Shown here piece after piece: positions 32,846 through 42,255 of a stretch of DNA of 64,000 bases. Each line of letters begins with the position of its first letter. The first letter of the stretch is position 1. The position numbers were made by a program, and so were the translations under genes. Origin of the DNA: Nanoarchaeota archaeon SCGC AAA011-G17 (lineage in GTDB: Archaea; Nanobdellota; Nanobdellia; SCGC-AAA011-G17); NCBI GenBank assembly GCA_000402515.1, contig AQRL01000035.1:39140-103139 (forward strand), read 5' to 3'. The notes below the pieces were generated by a model. The model was given only the letters and a program-made list of their open reading frames with translations, ran no database searches and was not told where the DNA came from.

Positions 32846-33303
32846 AGATTCTTGTTATATTTTATTCTAGAACCGGAACAACCAAAACGGTTGGAGAAAA
32901 TATTGCAAATATTTTGAAATGTGATTCTGAGGAAATTTTTGATACAAAAGATAGAATGGGAGTAATGGGCTATATGCAAGCAGGCAAGGATGCTATGTTA
33001 AAGAAACTTACAAAATTAAAAAAAATACAAAAAACTTCTGGATTGTATGATTTGGTTATAATTGGCGGTCCTGTCTGGGGATTTACAGTTTCTACTCCCA
33101 TAAGAACTTACATTACAGAAAATAAATTCAAGAATGTTGCTTTTTTTTGCACCCAAGGGGGGAGTGGAGCAGAAAAGGCATTTAGTGAAATGGAAAGATT
33201 AACTGGAAAAAAGCCAAAGGCATTACTTGTCTTGAGAACAAAAGAGGTTTTAGATGGAAGCTATTCCAATAAAGTTAAAAATTTTGTTAAAGAAATTAAG
33301 TAA
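32842..33303 (+). CDS. Flavodoxin-like protein
   Basis: A 153-residue FMN-binding fold. The phosphate loop reads YSRTGTTKTVG (residues 8-18), followed by GGPVWGFTVSTPIRTYI and FFCTQGGSGAEKAFSEME, typical of NAD(P)H-oxidoreductase-type flavodoxins. It probably carries electrons at low potential; the partner is unknown. ATGA overlap with tyrS indicates cotranscription, though no functional link is obvious. Confidence 0.9.
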   Translation: MKILVIFYSRTGTTKTVGENIANILKCDSEEIFDTKDRMGVMGYMQAGKDAMLKKLTKLKKIQKTSGLYDLVIIGGPVWGFTVSTPIRTYITENKFKNVAFFCTQGGSGAEKAFSEMERLTGKKPKALLVLRTKEVLDGSYSNKVKNFVKEIK

Positions 33304-35031
33304 TTATTCAATCTCCTTTATCATCCTTCCAATCTGATCAAATCCTTTCTGCCAGAATCTCTCATCATCAATATCAAAACCAAGTTCTTTTACTAAATCC
33401 TTTGGCGATTTTGATGAACCTTCTGACAGCATTTGGATTAGTTTTTGTTTTGTATTTTTATTTTCTAAATATGCTGAATATACTGCCAATGATAAAAGAT
33501 TTCCAAATGCATATGCATAACAATAGAAGGGAGTATTAAAGATATGGCGGATGTATAACCATTCATATTTGAAATAATTTGGAATATACATCTCTGGGCA
33601 AAAATGCTTTTTTATTCTATTAAGATACAAATCACTAATTTCATCTACTGTTGGGTTATTTTTTATTATCTTATGGATTTCTTTTTCAAATTCTACAAAT
33701 TCTATCTGCCTTGCTATAGTCCCATATAGTTGATCTAACTGCTGAAAGATTAATTCCTTTGCAATAGATGGATTTTCTTTTTTTAGTTTTTCAATTAAAA
33801 TTAATTCTGAGAAGATAGATGCTGTTTCTGCTATTGGCAAGGCTGAATGGGCATTAAATATGTTCTGTTTTTTTGCCGATAAAATGAAATGTATAGCATG
33901 ACCTAATTCATGCGCTAATGTTGTTGTACTTTCATAATTATCTGTGAAATTTATTAAGATATATGGATAAATTTCTGGGATTGAACTGGAGCAAAATCCT
34001 CCCCCTCTTTTTCCCCTTTGGATTGTTGAATGAATATGCTTTTTATCCAGAATATTTCTTGCTTCATTATAAAATATCTCTGAGAAATTTTTAAAAGAGG
34101 ATAAAACTTTATCTGCTGCTTCTGAATAATTTATTTTTTCTTTTGATTTTTTTAAAGGAGCATAAATATCTGTCCTGCTTATTTTTTTAATTTTTAATCT
34201 TTTGGCCTTTAGCTTGAAATATTTTTGAAATAATATTTGATTTTTTTGTGTAACTTTAATTAATGTCTCAATTGTTTTTTCAGATATATCCTGCGATTTG
34301 TTCCTTACAGATATTGGTGAAGGATATTTCCTCAAGAAGATGTTTTCATCATGCCAGTCTGATACTACTGCCTTATAAATTTCTCCAATTATTTCTTTAT
34401 GCTGAGAATAAGTGTTTATTAATGTTCTATATGCCAATTCACGAATTTTTGGACTTGGGTTTCTTACTTCATTTACCAATTCTTCCTGCGTTACCTTCTT
34501 ACCTTTAAAATCAAATAATAGATTAGATGATAGAATTTCATATATTCTGTCAATTATTTCTATTCCATTTTTATCTTTAATATTTATTATCTTTTCTTCA
34601 TTTTCTTTTAGTTTATACTTTTTATTTTTTACAATTTGCTCTAAATAATATTTAATGTGCGGGCATGAGCCAATCAATCTTTTGATATCTTTTTCAGGAA
34701 AATCTACAAAATTTAAGCTAAACCAAAGAAGCCTATTGCTGATATCTGTGTCTATTTCATTTATTTTTGTTTCAAGTGCAATAGCCTTTTGATTTTTTGT
34801 ATTTTCTGAGAACAAGAGAGCAGCGTATTGCTGTATCTTCGCTAAGCTTAAATGTAATTTTTCAAAATTAGCTATAATTTCTCTGAACTTTTTTTCTGAT
34901 ATTTTATTATTAAATCTTGATTTATATGACTCTATCTTTTTTGTTATTAGCTCTACTTCAGATAATAATCTTGGGATATCTTTTTCTGAAAGAATATCCT
35001 TTAAGTTCCATTCCTCTTTTTTGTAACCCAT
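33304..35031 (-). CDS. pepF: M3-family oligoendopeptidase (PepF-like)
   Basis: A 575-residue zinc peptidase that cuts oligopeptides in the cytoplasm. The metal motif is TLAHELGHAIHF (H-E-x-x-H) with a downstream Glu in the region ETASIFSELIL. The C-terminal part (FNTPFYCYAYAFGNLLSLAVY) matches the PepF clade. Length is close to normal (about 600). It lies ten bases after the M29 aminopeptidase, so both form a peptide-recycling operon. Confidence 0.95.
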   Translation of the reverse strand: MGYKKEEWNLKDILSEKDIPRLLSEVELITKKIESYKSRFNNKISEKKFREIIANFEKLHLSLAKIQQYAALLFSENTKNQKAIALETKINEIDTDISNRLLWFSLNFVDFPEKDIKRLIGSCPHIKYYLEQIVKNKKYKLKENEEKIINIKDKNGIEIIDRIYEILSSNLLFDFKGKKVTQEELVNEVRNPSPKIRELAYRTLINTYSQHKEIIGEIYKAVVSDWHDENIFLRKYPSPISVRNKSQDISEKTIETLIKVTQKNQILFQKYFKLKAKRLKIKKISRTDIYAPLKKSKEKINYSEAADKVLSSFKNFSEIFYNEARNILDKKHIHSTIQRGKRGGGFCSSSIPEIYPYILINFTDNYESTTTLAHELGHAIHFILSAKKQNIFNAHSALPIAETASIFSELILIEKLKKENPSIAKELIFQQLDQLYGTIARQIEFVEFEKEIHKIIKNNPTVDEISDLYLNRIKKHFCPEMYIPNYFKYEWLYIRHIFNTPFYCYAYAFGNLLSLAVYSAYLENKNTKQKLIQMLSEGSSKSPKDLVKELGFDIDDERFWQKGFDQIGRMIKEIE

Positions 35032-35040
35032 TTTAAGAAA

Positions 35041-36117
35041 TTAAATCAACCATTTGCCGTTTTTTTGAATGACTTTTCCATCTAAAATAATTTCCCCACC
35101 TTTTTTTAAATCTTTGACAATATCCCAGTGAATTGCTGAATCATTCGGCTGACCGCACTCTTTGTAAGCCATACCAAATGCCAAATGAATACTAAACATC
35201 TTTTTTTCATCAAATAAAAGTTCTTTTGTAAACCTATTAACTCTTGGATTCATTCCTATACCCAACTCCCCGATATATCTTGAGCCTTTATCTGTATCAA
35301 GCATAGAATTCAAAAACCTTTCATTTTTGTCAGCTGTGGCCCTTACACATTTTCCATCTTTAAATTCGGCATAAATATTTGTAACCTCTACCCCTGATTT
35401 TATTGCTGGGTAGGTAAATCTTATATGTCCCTTTACAGATTTTGTAACTGGGGCGCAGAATATTTCACCTCCTGGCATGTTTTCTTCTCCATAATCTGCA
35501 ACAAAACTTTTATTGTATATCTCCATTTCTATATCTGTATCTTCACCAATTATCCTTACTTTTTTACCTTTGTTTAACTGGTCTTTTAGATAACAGAACC
35601 TTTTTTTTAATTTTTCCCAGTCTTGTATCACTGAATTAAAAACAAAATCCTCAAATTCCTGGATAGACATTTCTGCATCTTGTGCCAGGGCCTTGGTTGG
35701 ATAACATGTTGTGCATCTTCTTATATTTGGCCTGCCATTTACTATATAATCCCCTACTGGTCTCATAACTTTATTCCTTAAAGAAATAATCTTCGGATTA
35801 ATATTCGTCAAATCCCTAGTATTACTCGGAGAGTTAATACTAAAATAGACTTGGACCTTTTTTAATTCATTCATTCTTAGCTGCGGGAATTTACTAATTT
35901 GTTCTTCAGAGGCGTTTTTATAATAAATGTAGTTTAATTCAGGAAATTCAATATCTAATAAGGGATATGCCCCTTTTTTTAAAACTGCTTTGTAGAGTTC
36001 AAGAATTAAGGGCTTTGCTTCTGTTGTTCCCCTTATCTTTACATACTCCCCCTTTTTTACTTTCATAGAATAATTAACAAGAATATTGGCAAGTTTTTCA
36101 ACTCTTTTATCTACCAT
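35041..36117 (-). CDS. M29-family aminopeptidase
   Basis: A 358-residue metalloaminopeptidase of the AmpS/AmpII type. Metal ligands sit in the C-terminal half: GGEIFCAPV, ELGIGMNPRVN, MFSIHLAFGMAY and DSAIHWDIV (Glu, Glu, His, His-x-Asp pattern). The N-terminal half reads KVKKGEYVKIRGTTEAKPL. It is upstream of pepF in the same operon. Together they turn imported or proteasome-derived peptides into amino acids, in keeping with a scavenging cell. Confidence 0.92.
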   Translation of the reverse strand: MVDKRVEKLANILVNYSMKVKKGEYVKIRGTTEAKPLILELYKAVLKKGAYPLLDIEFPELNYIYYKNASEEQISKFPQLRMNELKKVQVYFSINSPSNTRDLTNINPKIISLRNKVMRPVGDYIVNGRPNIRRCTTCYPTKALAQDAEMSIQEFEDFVFNSVIQDWEKLKKRFCYLKDQLNKGKKVRIIGEDTDIEMEIYNKSFVADYGEENMPGGEIFCAPVTKSVKGHIRFTYPAIKSGVEVTNIYAEFKDGKCVRATADKNERFLNSMLDTDKGSRYIGELGIGMNPRVNRFTKELLFDEKKMFSIHLAFGMAYKECGQPNDSAIHWDIVKDLKKGGEIILDGKVIQKNGKWLI

Positions 36118-36167
36118 AAATTAATAATCGCAATAAGATATTTAAGCCTTTTGAATTTAGTATATTT

Positions 36168-36908
36168 ATGAAAATTGTTAAGGTTAAGAGCAGTTTGGGG
36201 GGATTAGGAAAAAGCAATAGTGAAGATGCTCCTGATTTGGTTGTTAATCAGTTAAGGAATTATACCCAGAATTTTGAAGTTGATGAGATTAAGATTATTA
36301 AAGAAAACCTTGATGAGACCAACAAAAACATTTCTGAGAAAGAAGGGGATATTTTTATCGGTGGGGATCATAGTATAACTTACTCTTGTTTTAAAAATTT
36401 CTGTAAGAAACATAAAAATCCCGGGCTGCTTGTTTTTGATGCACATGCTGACTGCATGGATAATTTCAAGATTACACACGAGGACTGGCTAAATGTCTTG
36501 GTTGAAGAAAAACTGGTCAAACCTGAGAATGTTATTTTGGTCGGACTAAGAAAAATTGAGAAACAGGAATTTGAATACCTTAATAAGAAGAAAATAAAAT
36601 TTTTCGGAATGGATAAATTATTTGGCAATATTGAGGATATTTGTGACACGATTATGGAAGACTTAAGGAGTTGTGATGGTTTGTATATTTCTGTTGATAT
36701 TGATGTTGTTGATCCTGCATTTGCTCCTGGAACGGGCTATCCTGAACCGGGCGGATTAAGCAGCCAGGAAATACTTTATTTTACTAGAAGACTGAAATTG
36801 TTGAAGAATCTTAAAAGAGTTGATTTAGTAGAAATTAATCCTAAGAAAGATATTAGTGAAATGACTGTTAAACTTGGAGCTAGAATCATTTGTGAATTTC
36901 TTAAGTAA
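36168..36908 (+). CDS. Arginase/agmatinase-family ureohydrolase
   Basis: A 246-residue di-manganese hydrolase. Ligand motifs are GGDHS (65-69), DAHADC (91-96) and SVDIDVVDPAFAPGTGYPEPGG (DIDVVDP at 177-183). It should split a guanidino substrate such as arginine or agmatine into urea and an amine. It is shorter than usual (about 300), with trimmed N-terminal and central loops, so the substrate is uncertain. A TATA box (GATATTTAAGC) precedes the start. Confidence 0.9.
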   Translation: MKIVKVKSSLGGLGKSNSEDAPDLVVNQLRNYTQNFEVDEIKIIKENLDETNKNISEKEGDIFIGGDHSITYSCFKNFCKKHKNPGLLVFDAHADCMDNFKITHEDWLNVLVEEKLVKPENVILVGLRKIEKQEFEYLNKKKIKFFGMDKLFGNIEDICDTIMEDLRSCDGLYISVDIDVVDPAFAPGTGYPEPGGLSSQEILYFTRRLKLLKNLKRVDLVEINPKKDISEMTVKLGARIICEFLK

Positions 36909-36944
36909 TATTTAAATAGAAGTTGTATCTTTCTAAGTTTATTT

Positions 36945-37298
36945 ATGGAAACATTAGTTGAAGGGGTGGATATAGGGTTAGAACATCAACTTAAAGCTAT
37001 TAATGACAAAATTTTAATTCTGGATAAGTCAGTTTCTTCATTAGAAAAAGGGTTAAAAGAGGCATCTTCAAAAGAAGTAAAAAAAGACGACCCAATTTGT
37101 TATGCGTCTACTCTTGTCATGTTGCTTGGTTATTATCAGGAATTGAAGGAGGAATTTATAAATTTAGGCAGAAATTGTATGGGTTTAAAAAATAAGTTTC
37201 CGGATTTATCAGATAGTTCTATTAACAGAGAATATAAAATTAAACAAAGATTAGATGGAATTCACCAGAAATTCAATTCTTTACTGTACTCTCCATGA
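36945..37298 (+). CDS. Hypothetical helical protein upstream of thpR
   Basis: A 117-residue, mostly helical protein with a heptad-like segment (HQLKAINDKILILDKSVSSLEKGLKEA). No catalytic motif. The TATA box TATTTAAATAG lies about 25 bases upstream. It overlaps thpR by four bases (ATGA), and thpR in turn overlaps the zinc microprotein, making a tight three-gene unit. Confidence 0.65.
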   Translation: METLVEGVDIGLEHQLKAINDKILILDKSVSSLEKGLKEASSKEVKKDDPICYASTLVMLLGYYQELKEEFINLGRNCMGLKNKFPDLSDSSINREYKIKQRLDGIHQKFNSLLYSP

Positions 37299-37816
37299 CA
37301 ATGAGATGTTTCATAGCAATTGACGTTCCTGAAGATATTTCTGATAAATTAAAAGAATTACAAAAAAAATTTGAAAATTTAGCCAGCATTACTTTTCCAA
37401 AAATATTCCACTTAACTTTAAAATTTTTAGGAGAGATTAGTGAAGAACAGATTGAAGAGGTTAGAAACAGCTTAAGAAAAGTAAAATTTAAACCATTTAA
37501 CTTGGAATTAACTGAAATTGGAAGCTTTCCAGATGATAAAAGGATCAATGTTTTATGGATTGGTGTGGAGCCAGCTGATAAGGTGATTGAATTACAAGAA
37601 GAGATTGAGCAGAATTTAAATGGATTTGCCAGGGATTTAAGATTTCACCCGCATATAACTATTGGCAGAGTCAAATTTGTTAAAGACAAAGAGGGAATAA
37701 AAAGATTATTAAAGAGGAAAGTAGAAGGCAAATTTAGGGCAGAAAACTTTAGGCTTATTAAAAGTGAATTAATGCCTGAAGGTCCAAAATATACTAATTT
37801 AGGGGTCTATTCATGA
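37295..37816 (+). CDS. thpR: RNA 2',3'-cyclic phosphodiesterase (2'-5' RNA ligase family)
   Basis: A 173-residue 2H phosphoesterase. The two catalytic H-x-T-x motifs are FHLTLKFLG and HPHITIGRVK. It opens 2',3'-cyclic phosphates on RNA ends and may act in tRNA repair or splicing-linked end processing. An ATG at 37301 is an alternative start; 37295 is favoured by the ATGA overlap with the upstream gene. Confidence 0.93.
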   Translation: MTMRCFIAIDVPEDISDKLKELQKKFENLASITFPKIFHLTLKFLGEISEEQIEEVRNSLRKVKFKPFNLELTEIGSFPDDKRINVLWIGVEPADKVIELQEEIEQNLNGFARDLRFHPHITIGRVKFVKDKEGIKRLLKRKVEGKFRAENFRLIKSELMPEGPKYTNLGVYS

Positions 37817-37908
37817 AATGCGAACTGTGTGGAAAAGAGCTAAAAGAGAAAGAAAAGAAATTATGTAAGAATTGTTTTAAAAGGATTAATAGCCATAAAT
37901 TTTTTTAG
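37813..37908 (+). CDS. Zinc-ribbon microprotein, 31 residues
   Basis: Starts at the ATGA overlap with the thpR stop. Sequence MKCELCGKELKEKEKKLCKNCF shows two C-x2-C pairs 12 residues apart, a compact zinc ribbon, then a short basic tail. Translational coupling with thpR suggests it binds RNA or ThpR, but this is inference. Too short for routine gene callers. Confidence 0.65.
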   Translation: MKCELCGKELKEKEKKLCKNCFKRINSHKFF

Positions 37909-37953
37909 TACAATAATGTATATAAATTAGTAATGCTTCCTATTTTTTTTAGG

Positions 37954-38304
37954 ATGACGAATATTCCTAAAGTTGAAGAGATTGTATCTTTTTTTTATGA
38001 TTATGTTGTGGGATTAGGTAATAAGGCATTACACAGCAATCTGGTGAAGGGGGAGTATATCACTGTTGAAAATTTTTCTTTGCCTGATAATGTTTATTCC
38101 AGAAGACTTTTTTACTTTCCATATTATGTTTTTTTAGAACATAATCGAGACCATATTAAGAATCCTTGGAGATTAAATGAGGACCATTGTTGGTTGATTA
38201 ATGGAAATTTTCCAGAGAAAAAGGTTTTTGTTAATGAAGTTTTAGCTAAATATAAGCCCAATTTAGAAGAGAACTTAAGACTTGCTTTTCAATCTGTTTC
38301 ATAA
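37954..38304 (+). CDS. Hypothetical protein, 116 residues
   Basis: No recognised domain. It is rich in aromatic residues (RRLFYFPYYVFLEHNRDH, HCWLINGNF) and ends with helical sequence. The ATG at 37954 is chosen over 37933 because the TATA block (GTATATAAATTAG, about 37918-37930) would start transcription after 37933. It overlaps the hef 3' end by 16 bases in convergent orientation. Confidence 0.6.
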   Translation: MTNIPKVEEIVSFFYDYVVGLGNKALHSNLVKGEYITVENFSLPDNVYSRRLFYFPYYVFLEHNRDHIKNPWRLNEDHCWLINGNFPEKKVFVNEVLAKYKPNLEENLRLAFQSVS

Positions 38305-40493
38305 AACTCATTTAAAATTCTTATAATTTCTTCTGTTTTTTTAGGGCCCATTTTATCAACTTTCTGAATTTTTTCTGGCTCTGCATTAATTAAGCTTTTT
38401 ACTGTTTTGAATTCCAATAATAATGATTTTGCCAGAGATGGTCCAATACCCGGAAGAGATTCAATGATAAACTCCTGTTGCTCTTTTGTTGTAAGCGGTT
38501 TTTTTTCCAGCCTTACCCCGATATCTTTTGATTCTGCATCCTGCTCTCTCTTTGCTATGACTTTTATTAGTTCGGCAGTGTCTAGCTGATTCTTTGTTCT
38601 TATTATAGGTATGCCAAAAGAGATTGCAATTGTTGCCAGCATCCCCCTAATTGCATTTGGATGAATGTTTCTTACTGAATATATATCTTCTTCCCCCTCC
38701 AGAATAATCAGCGGATTAGAAAAATTTTCTTTAAGGTTTTTTATCTGTGAGAATAACCTTTTATCAATTATTGAGTTTACAAAGTCTTTTACATCCTTTC
38801 TTTCTATTCCTACTCTTTCACTGATTATATAATCTGCCACATCCAGATTTTTTGTTTCTACGGACAATCCCAAGTTAATAAGCTCTTTTAGAATTGTTGA
38901 CCCCTTTTCCCTTGAATCAGCAAATACCTTTAATTTCTTTTCATCTGTAAATTCCTTTAATGTTGATTGCAGTTTTTCTAATTTCCCCTGCAATCTTTCT
39001 TTTAATTTTGATAAAAGCTCATTCATTCTTTTTTCTTTGTGAAAAGAAACCCAATAATACATTTCGTCCCGTGTATTCTTGGTCATTAAAACAATCACTC
39101 TGCCTTTTTCTAAACGTGCAGTTCTTCCCCTCCTTTGTATACTTCTTATTGCTGAGGGGATTGGCTCATAGAAAATTACTAAATCCACCTGCGGAATATC
39201 GAGGCCTTCTTCTCCAACAGATGAGCTTACAATAACATTATAATTGTTATTAGTAAAGTCCTCTATAATTTTTACCTGTTCCCTTTGGGTTAATCCAGTG
39301 TCTGCTTTTTTTGCCTGTCCTACAAACAGTTTTGCCTTTACATTTTCTATTTTATTCAATTCTTTTTCTATAAAGGATGCCGATTCCCTATAATGATTAA
39401 ATACCATAATTTTTATATCTTGTTTTTTAGAAATCTCATGCTGGATTATCTTTTTTAGTTCTGTTATTTTTGGATGTTCTATATTCTCTTTTATTAAATT
39501 CTGTGTTTTTATATATGCAGAATGGAAGTTTAGATCTGCTGCTAAATTTTTAGTTGCTTTTACTTTTGTGTTTTCTGCTTCGTGATATAAATTTTTTAGG
39601 TAAACATACAAGGGATAGGCTCCCTGTGTCTCTAATAATTCCAGTGCATGTTCTATCTTGATTATTTCTGCAATCACTGAAATTGCCCGCATCACCTGAA
39701 AATCTTTTTCTCCCCTGATTAATTTTCCCTGCAGCGCTGCCTGTAGATTTAGGAGGTCTTTTTTTGTTAGGTCTGTGTTATTTACAACCCCTAGTTCTTT
39801 TATTATTCCTAATTTTGTTTTTAATGCTTCTTTTAGAAAGTTTCTCGTTTCTTGGAATTCTTCAGGGAGGGATAGTTTTATTAAATCAATATCTAATTTT
39901 TGGATATATGGAGCAACATCGGGAGAATCTTCTGTCCTTATTTCAACATCTTCAATAAATAAATTTTTTGAAACATGCTCTATTTTTTCTAAAGTGTCTC
40001 CAGGGGAGGCTGTTAGCCCTATAATCCTTGGAAATCTTGCTTTTTTATGATACTGTTTTGATATCCAGGTATAGGCGTAATTTTGCACGGCTCTGTGACA
40101 CTCATCAAATACCAGCAAAGAGACATCCTCAAGATTTATCCTTTCATTGACAATATCTGATTCTATTGTCTGCGGTGTTGCTACAACTACATTTGCTGCT
40201 TCCCAAAGCTCTTTTCTTTTTAATGGAAGAACTGTACCTGTAAATAACTCTACATTCCCTATATTACTATGGGTCTGAATTGTTTTTTGATGCTGAGAGC
40301 ATAAGGGCTTAGTCGGCGCTAAAATTAAAACCTTGGATTTTTGGAAATTATTAAGGCGTGAAATTGCAGCTAAAAGAAAGATGATGCTTTTTCCCATTCC
40401 CGTGGGCAATACTATTAATGTGTTTTTTTTGATTATGGTTGCAAGAATTGTTTCCTGGTATAACCTTGGTTTTAAATCTTTAATTTCAAACAT
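38289..40493 (-). CDS. hef: Hef helicase-nuclease (FANCM/Mph1 plus XPF-type nuclease)
   Basis: A 734-residue replication-fork repair enzyme. Helicase motifs: LPTGMGKS (Walker A), LLVFDECHRA (DEAH-type Walker B), GLTASPG and RRGRTARLEKG (motif VI). The XPF nuclease (about 522-650) has FADSREKG and E-R-K-D-V-K-D (564-570), the E-R-K-x-x-x-D active site, intact. Tandem helix-hairpin-helix motifs end the protein (LPGIGPSLAKSLL, KMGPKKTEEI). It unwinds and cuts stalled forks. TATA lies just upstream on the minus strand. Confidence 0.96.
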   Translation of the reverse strand: MFEIKDLKPRLYQETILATIIKKNTLIVLPTGMGKSIIFLLAAISRLNNFQKSKVLILAPTKPLCSQHQKTIQTHSNIGNVELFTGTVLPLKRKELWEAANVVVATPQTIESDIVNERINLEDVSLLVFDECHRAVQNYAYTWISKQYHKKARFPRIIGLTASPGDTLEKIEHVSKNLFIEDVEIRTEDSPDVAPYIQKLDIDLIKLSLPEEFQETRNFLKEALKTKLGIIKELGVVNNTDLTKKDLLNLQAALQGKLIRGEKDFQVMRAISVIAEIIKIEHALELLETQGAYPLYVYLKNLYHEAENTKVKATKNLAADLNFHSAYIKTQNLIKENIEHPKITELKKIIQHEISKKQDIKIMVFNHYRESASFIEKELNKIENVKAKLFVGQAKKADTGLTQREQVKIIEDFTNNNYNVIVSSSVGEEGLDIPQVDLVIFYEPIPSAIRSIQRRGRTARLEKGRVIVLMTKNTRDEMYYWVSFHKEKRMNELLSKLKERLQGKLEKLQSTLKEFTDEKKLKVFADSREKGSTILKELINLGLSVETKNLDVADYIISERVGIERKDVKDFVNSIIDKRLFSQIKNLKENFSNPLIILEGEEDIYSVRNIHPNAIRGMLATIAISFGIPIIRTKNQLDTAELIKVIAKREQDAESKDIGVRLEKKPLTTKEQQEFIIESLPGIGPSLAKSLLLEFKTVKSLINAEPEKIQKVDKMGPKKTEEIIRILNEFYETD

Positions 40494-40534
40494 TTTCAGA
40501 AAGTTTTATTAAATTACCCCCTATCTTTTGATCA

Positions 40535-40801
40535 ATGATTGTTAACCTCTTCGGCATTATGGACTTTTTAGCAAGCATCGCTTTTGTGATGATTAGTTTT
40601 GGCTGGTTTAAAGGTTTTGCTATTTTTATGGCTCTTTATTTAATTATAAAAGGAATTATATTCTTTAGTGATATTGTCAGCTGGATTGATTTTGCCTGCG
40701 GTGTTTATTTATTATTAATTGTTATTGGGGTCAACCCCATTCTCAGTGTTTTATGTATTATCTGGCTGTTACAAAAAGCAATAATCAGTTTTTTTAGCTA
40801 A
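40535..40801 (+). CDS. Small membrane protein, 88 residues
   Basis: Three to four hydrophobic helices fill almost the whole protein (FLASIAFVMISFGWFKGFAIF, LYLIIKGIIFF, VYLLLIVIGVNPILSVLCIIWLL). No charged functional motif. The alternative start at the internal ATG 40559 would shorten the first segment. It lies between hef and the convergent site-2-protease-like gene. Confidence 0.6.
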   Translation: MIVNLFGIMDFLASIAFVMISFGWFKGFAIFMALYLIIKGIIFFSDIVSWIDFACGVYLLLIVIGVNPILSVLCIIWLLQKAIISFFS

Positions 40802-40803
40802 AT

Positions 40804-41547
40804 TTATTGTGAATATTCTTTATAATAAAAATAAAAGGTTGTTAATATTACTGCTAAAACCCCTGCAAGGATTATTGAAAGTATTACCGGGAATAAATAT
40901 AAAAAGCTTACAGATGCTACTATAAAACTAATGCTCAAAACATAAAATATTCTATTTCCAAAAAATATTTTACTTCCATTTAGGGGAGGCAAGGGAAGAA
41001 TGTTTACTATTGCCATTGTTGCTGCAATATACATCCCCTTTTCAAAGAAAGGCAGGCCGGTTAAACTAAGCAACTTAAATGCAATTACAAAAATTAGACT
41101 GACTATTGTTCCAGCAAATGCAATTTTTGCTTCTTCAAATTCTGTAAGCCTTGTAAATCTTCTTCCTGTTCTTTTTAATTGATCATCTTCTGTTGAAAAG
41201 CCACCAACCATTGGCAGGGCTAGTGAACCATTTGAAATTACTGAGAATACCAAAGGAACAATTATTCCCATATATATTTTAGTTTTAATAATGTGGGTTA
41301 TGTACCTTGGCGCTTTTATTTTCCAAAGTGAGTAAAATACATTTACTCCCCACCTTTCTCCTATTACCTTTTCTATGTACACCTGGGTGAGTAATATAAT
41401 TGCAGAAAGAATTATTGCTCTTATTAAATTTTTTATCCCAATTATAAAATTAAAGCTTTCAATACCCCACTCATTAAATGAAAATATAAATCCTAGGATT
41501 AAAATTACTATTGTTAATTCGGCTGTTTCTTTTTTTGTGAATAGCAT
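40804..41547 (-). CDS. Site-2-protease-like (M50) membrane protein, probably inactive
   Basis: A 247-residue membrane protein. Family resemblance comes from FEEAKIAFAGTIVSLIFVIAF and MAIVNILPLPPLNGSKIFFGNR, the region that in active enzymes reads N-x-x-P-x-x-P-L-D-G. Here Asp is Asn (P-L-N-G), and no H-E-x-x-H is present in the first helices. Both metal-binding elements are thus missing, so it is likely a pseudoprotease. It overlaps the TraB gene upstream by 34 bases. Confidence 0.75.
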   Translation of the reverse strand: MLFTKKETAELTIVILILGFIFSFNEWGIESFNFIIGIKNLIRAIILSAIILLTQVYIEKVIGERWGVNVFYSLWKIKAPRYITHIIKTKIYMGIIVPLVFSVISNGSLALPMVGGFSTEDDQLKRTGRRFTRLTEFEEAKIAFAGTIVSLIFVIAFKLLSLTGLPFFEKGMYIAATMAIVNILPLPPLNGSKIFFGNRIFYVLSISFIVASVSFLYLFPVILSIILAGVLAVILTTFYFYYKEYSQ

Positions 41548-42179
41548 TTTATTGTATTTATTATTCCCTCCTCATGCCCTGCTCCCAATACTGCCACTAC
41601 TTTTTTATTTGCTGACATCAGGGAATATAATCTTTTTGCCATGAATACATCTCTTTCTTCAACCAGTACCTTATAGATTGAAGGATATCTTTTTTTCACT
41701 ATTTTCAGCAATTTATTTATAATCTTTTTTTCTGGGACTCTTGTTAAGTCTATTTTTAATTCCTCTGACGGGATTAATGATGATTTTATTATATCATATA
41801 TTATTTTTATCTTTTCTTTAAATGTTAATTGCTTTTTTAATCTTTTTAATGTAATTCTTATATCCTGGTCAATTAATGCAATCTGTATTTTATTTTTTTC
41901 GGCTAATTTTACTGCTTCTTTCATTTCAGCGCCCGGTGAGACGCCTACTTTTTCACCTAATTTTTTTTCTATATATGCACCTATTAAGTTGAGCAAGTTT
42001 ATATTCTTTATGTTAAATTTTTCTTTTTTGTCAAAAATCAGCTTGTTAAATCTTAAGGGGTCTAATTCCAGGGCAATAATATCAGGAGATTCATTTTTTA
42101 TGACAGAATTAACCTCGTTTATGCTTTGTTTTGCAATGTGGGATGTTCCAATAATCACCAAGTTTTTATATTTTAACAT
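41514..42179 (-). CDS. TraB/PrgY-family protein
   Basis: A 221-residue protein with the TraB-domain signature VIIGTSHIAKQSINEV at the start, IIALELDPLRFN, and the C-terminal VVAVLGAGHEEGI. TraB, GumN and Tiki proteins are metalloprotease-like; PrgY in enterococci limits pheromone signalling. Archaeal forms often carry C-terminal membrane helices. Here the membrane part is absent, but the 34-base overlap with a separate membrane protein suggests the two work together. Confidence 0.88.
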   Translation of the reverse strand: MLKYKNLVIIGTSHIAKQSINEVNSVIKNESPDIIALELDPLRFNKLIFDKKEKFNIKNINLLNLIGAYIEKKLGEKVGVSPGAEMKEAVKLAEKNKIQIALIDQDIRITLKRLKKQLTFKEKIKIIYDIIKSSLIPSEELKIDLTRVPEKKIINKLLKIVKKRYPSIYKVLVEERDVFMAKRLYSLMSANKKVVAVLGAGHEEGIINTIKCYSQKKKQPN

Positions 42180-42255
42180 ATATTGCAGAAGGAAAATCTT
42201 TATATATATAAAATGTATCTTAAGAGGTTAAGAGCAAGACTAAAAGGAGGCTAAA

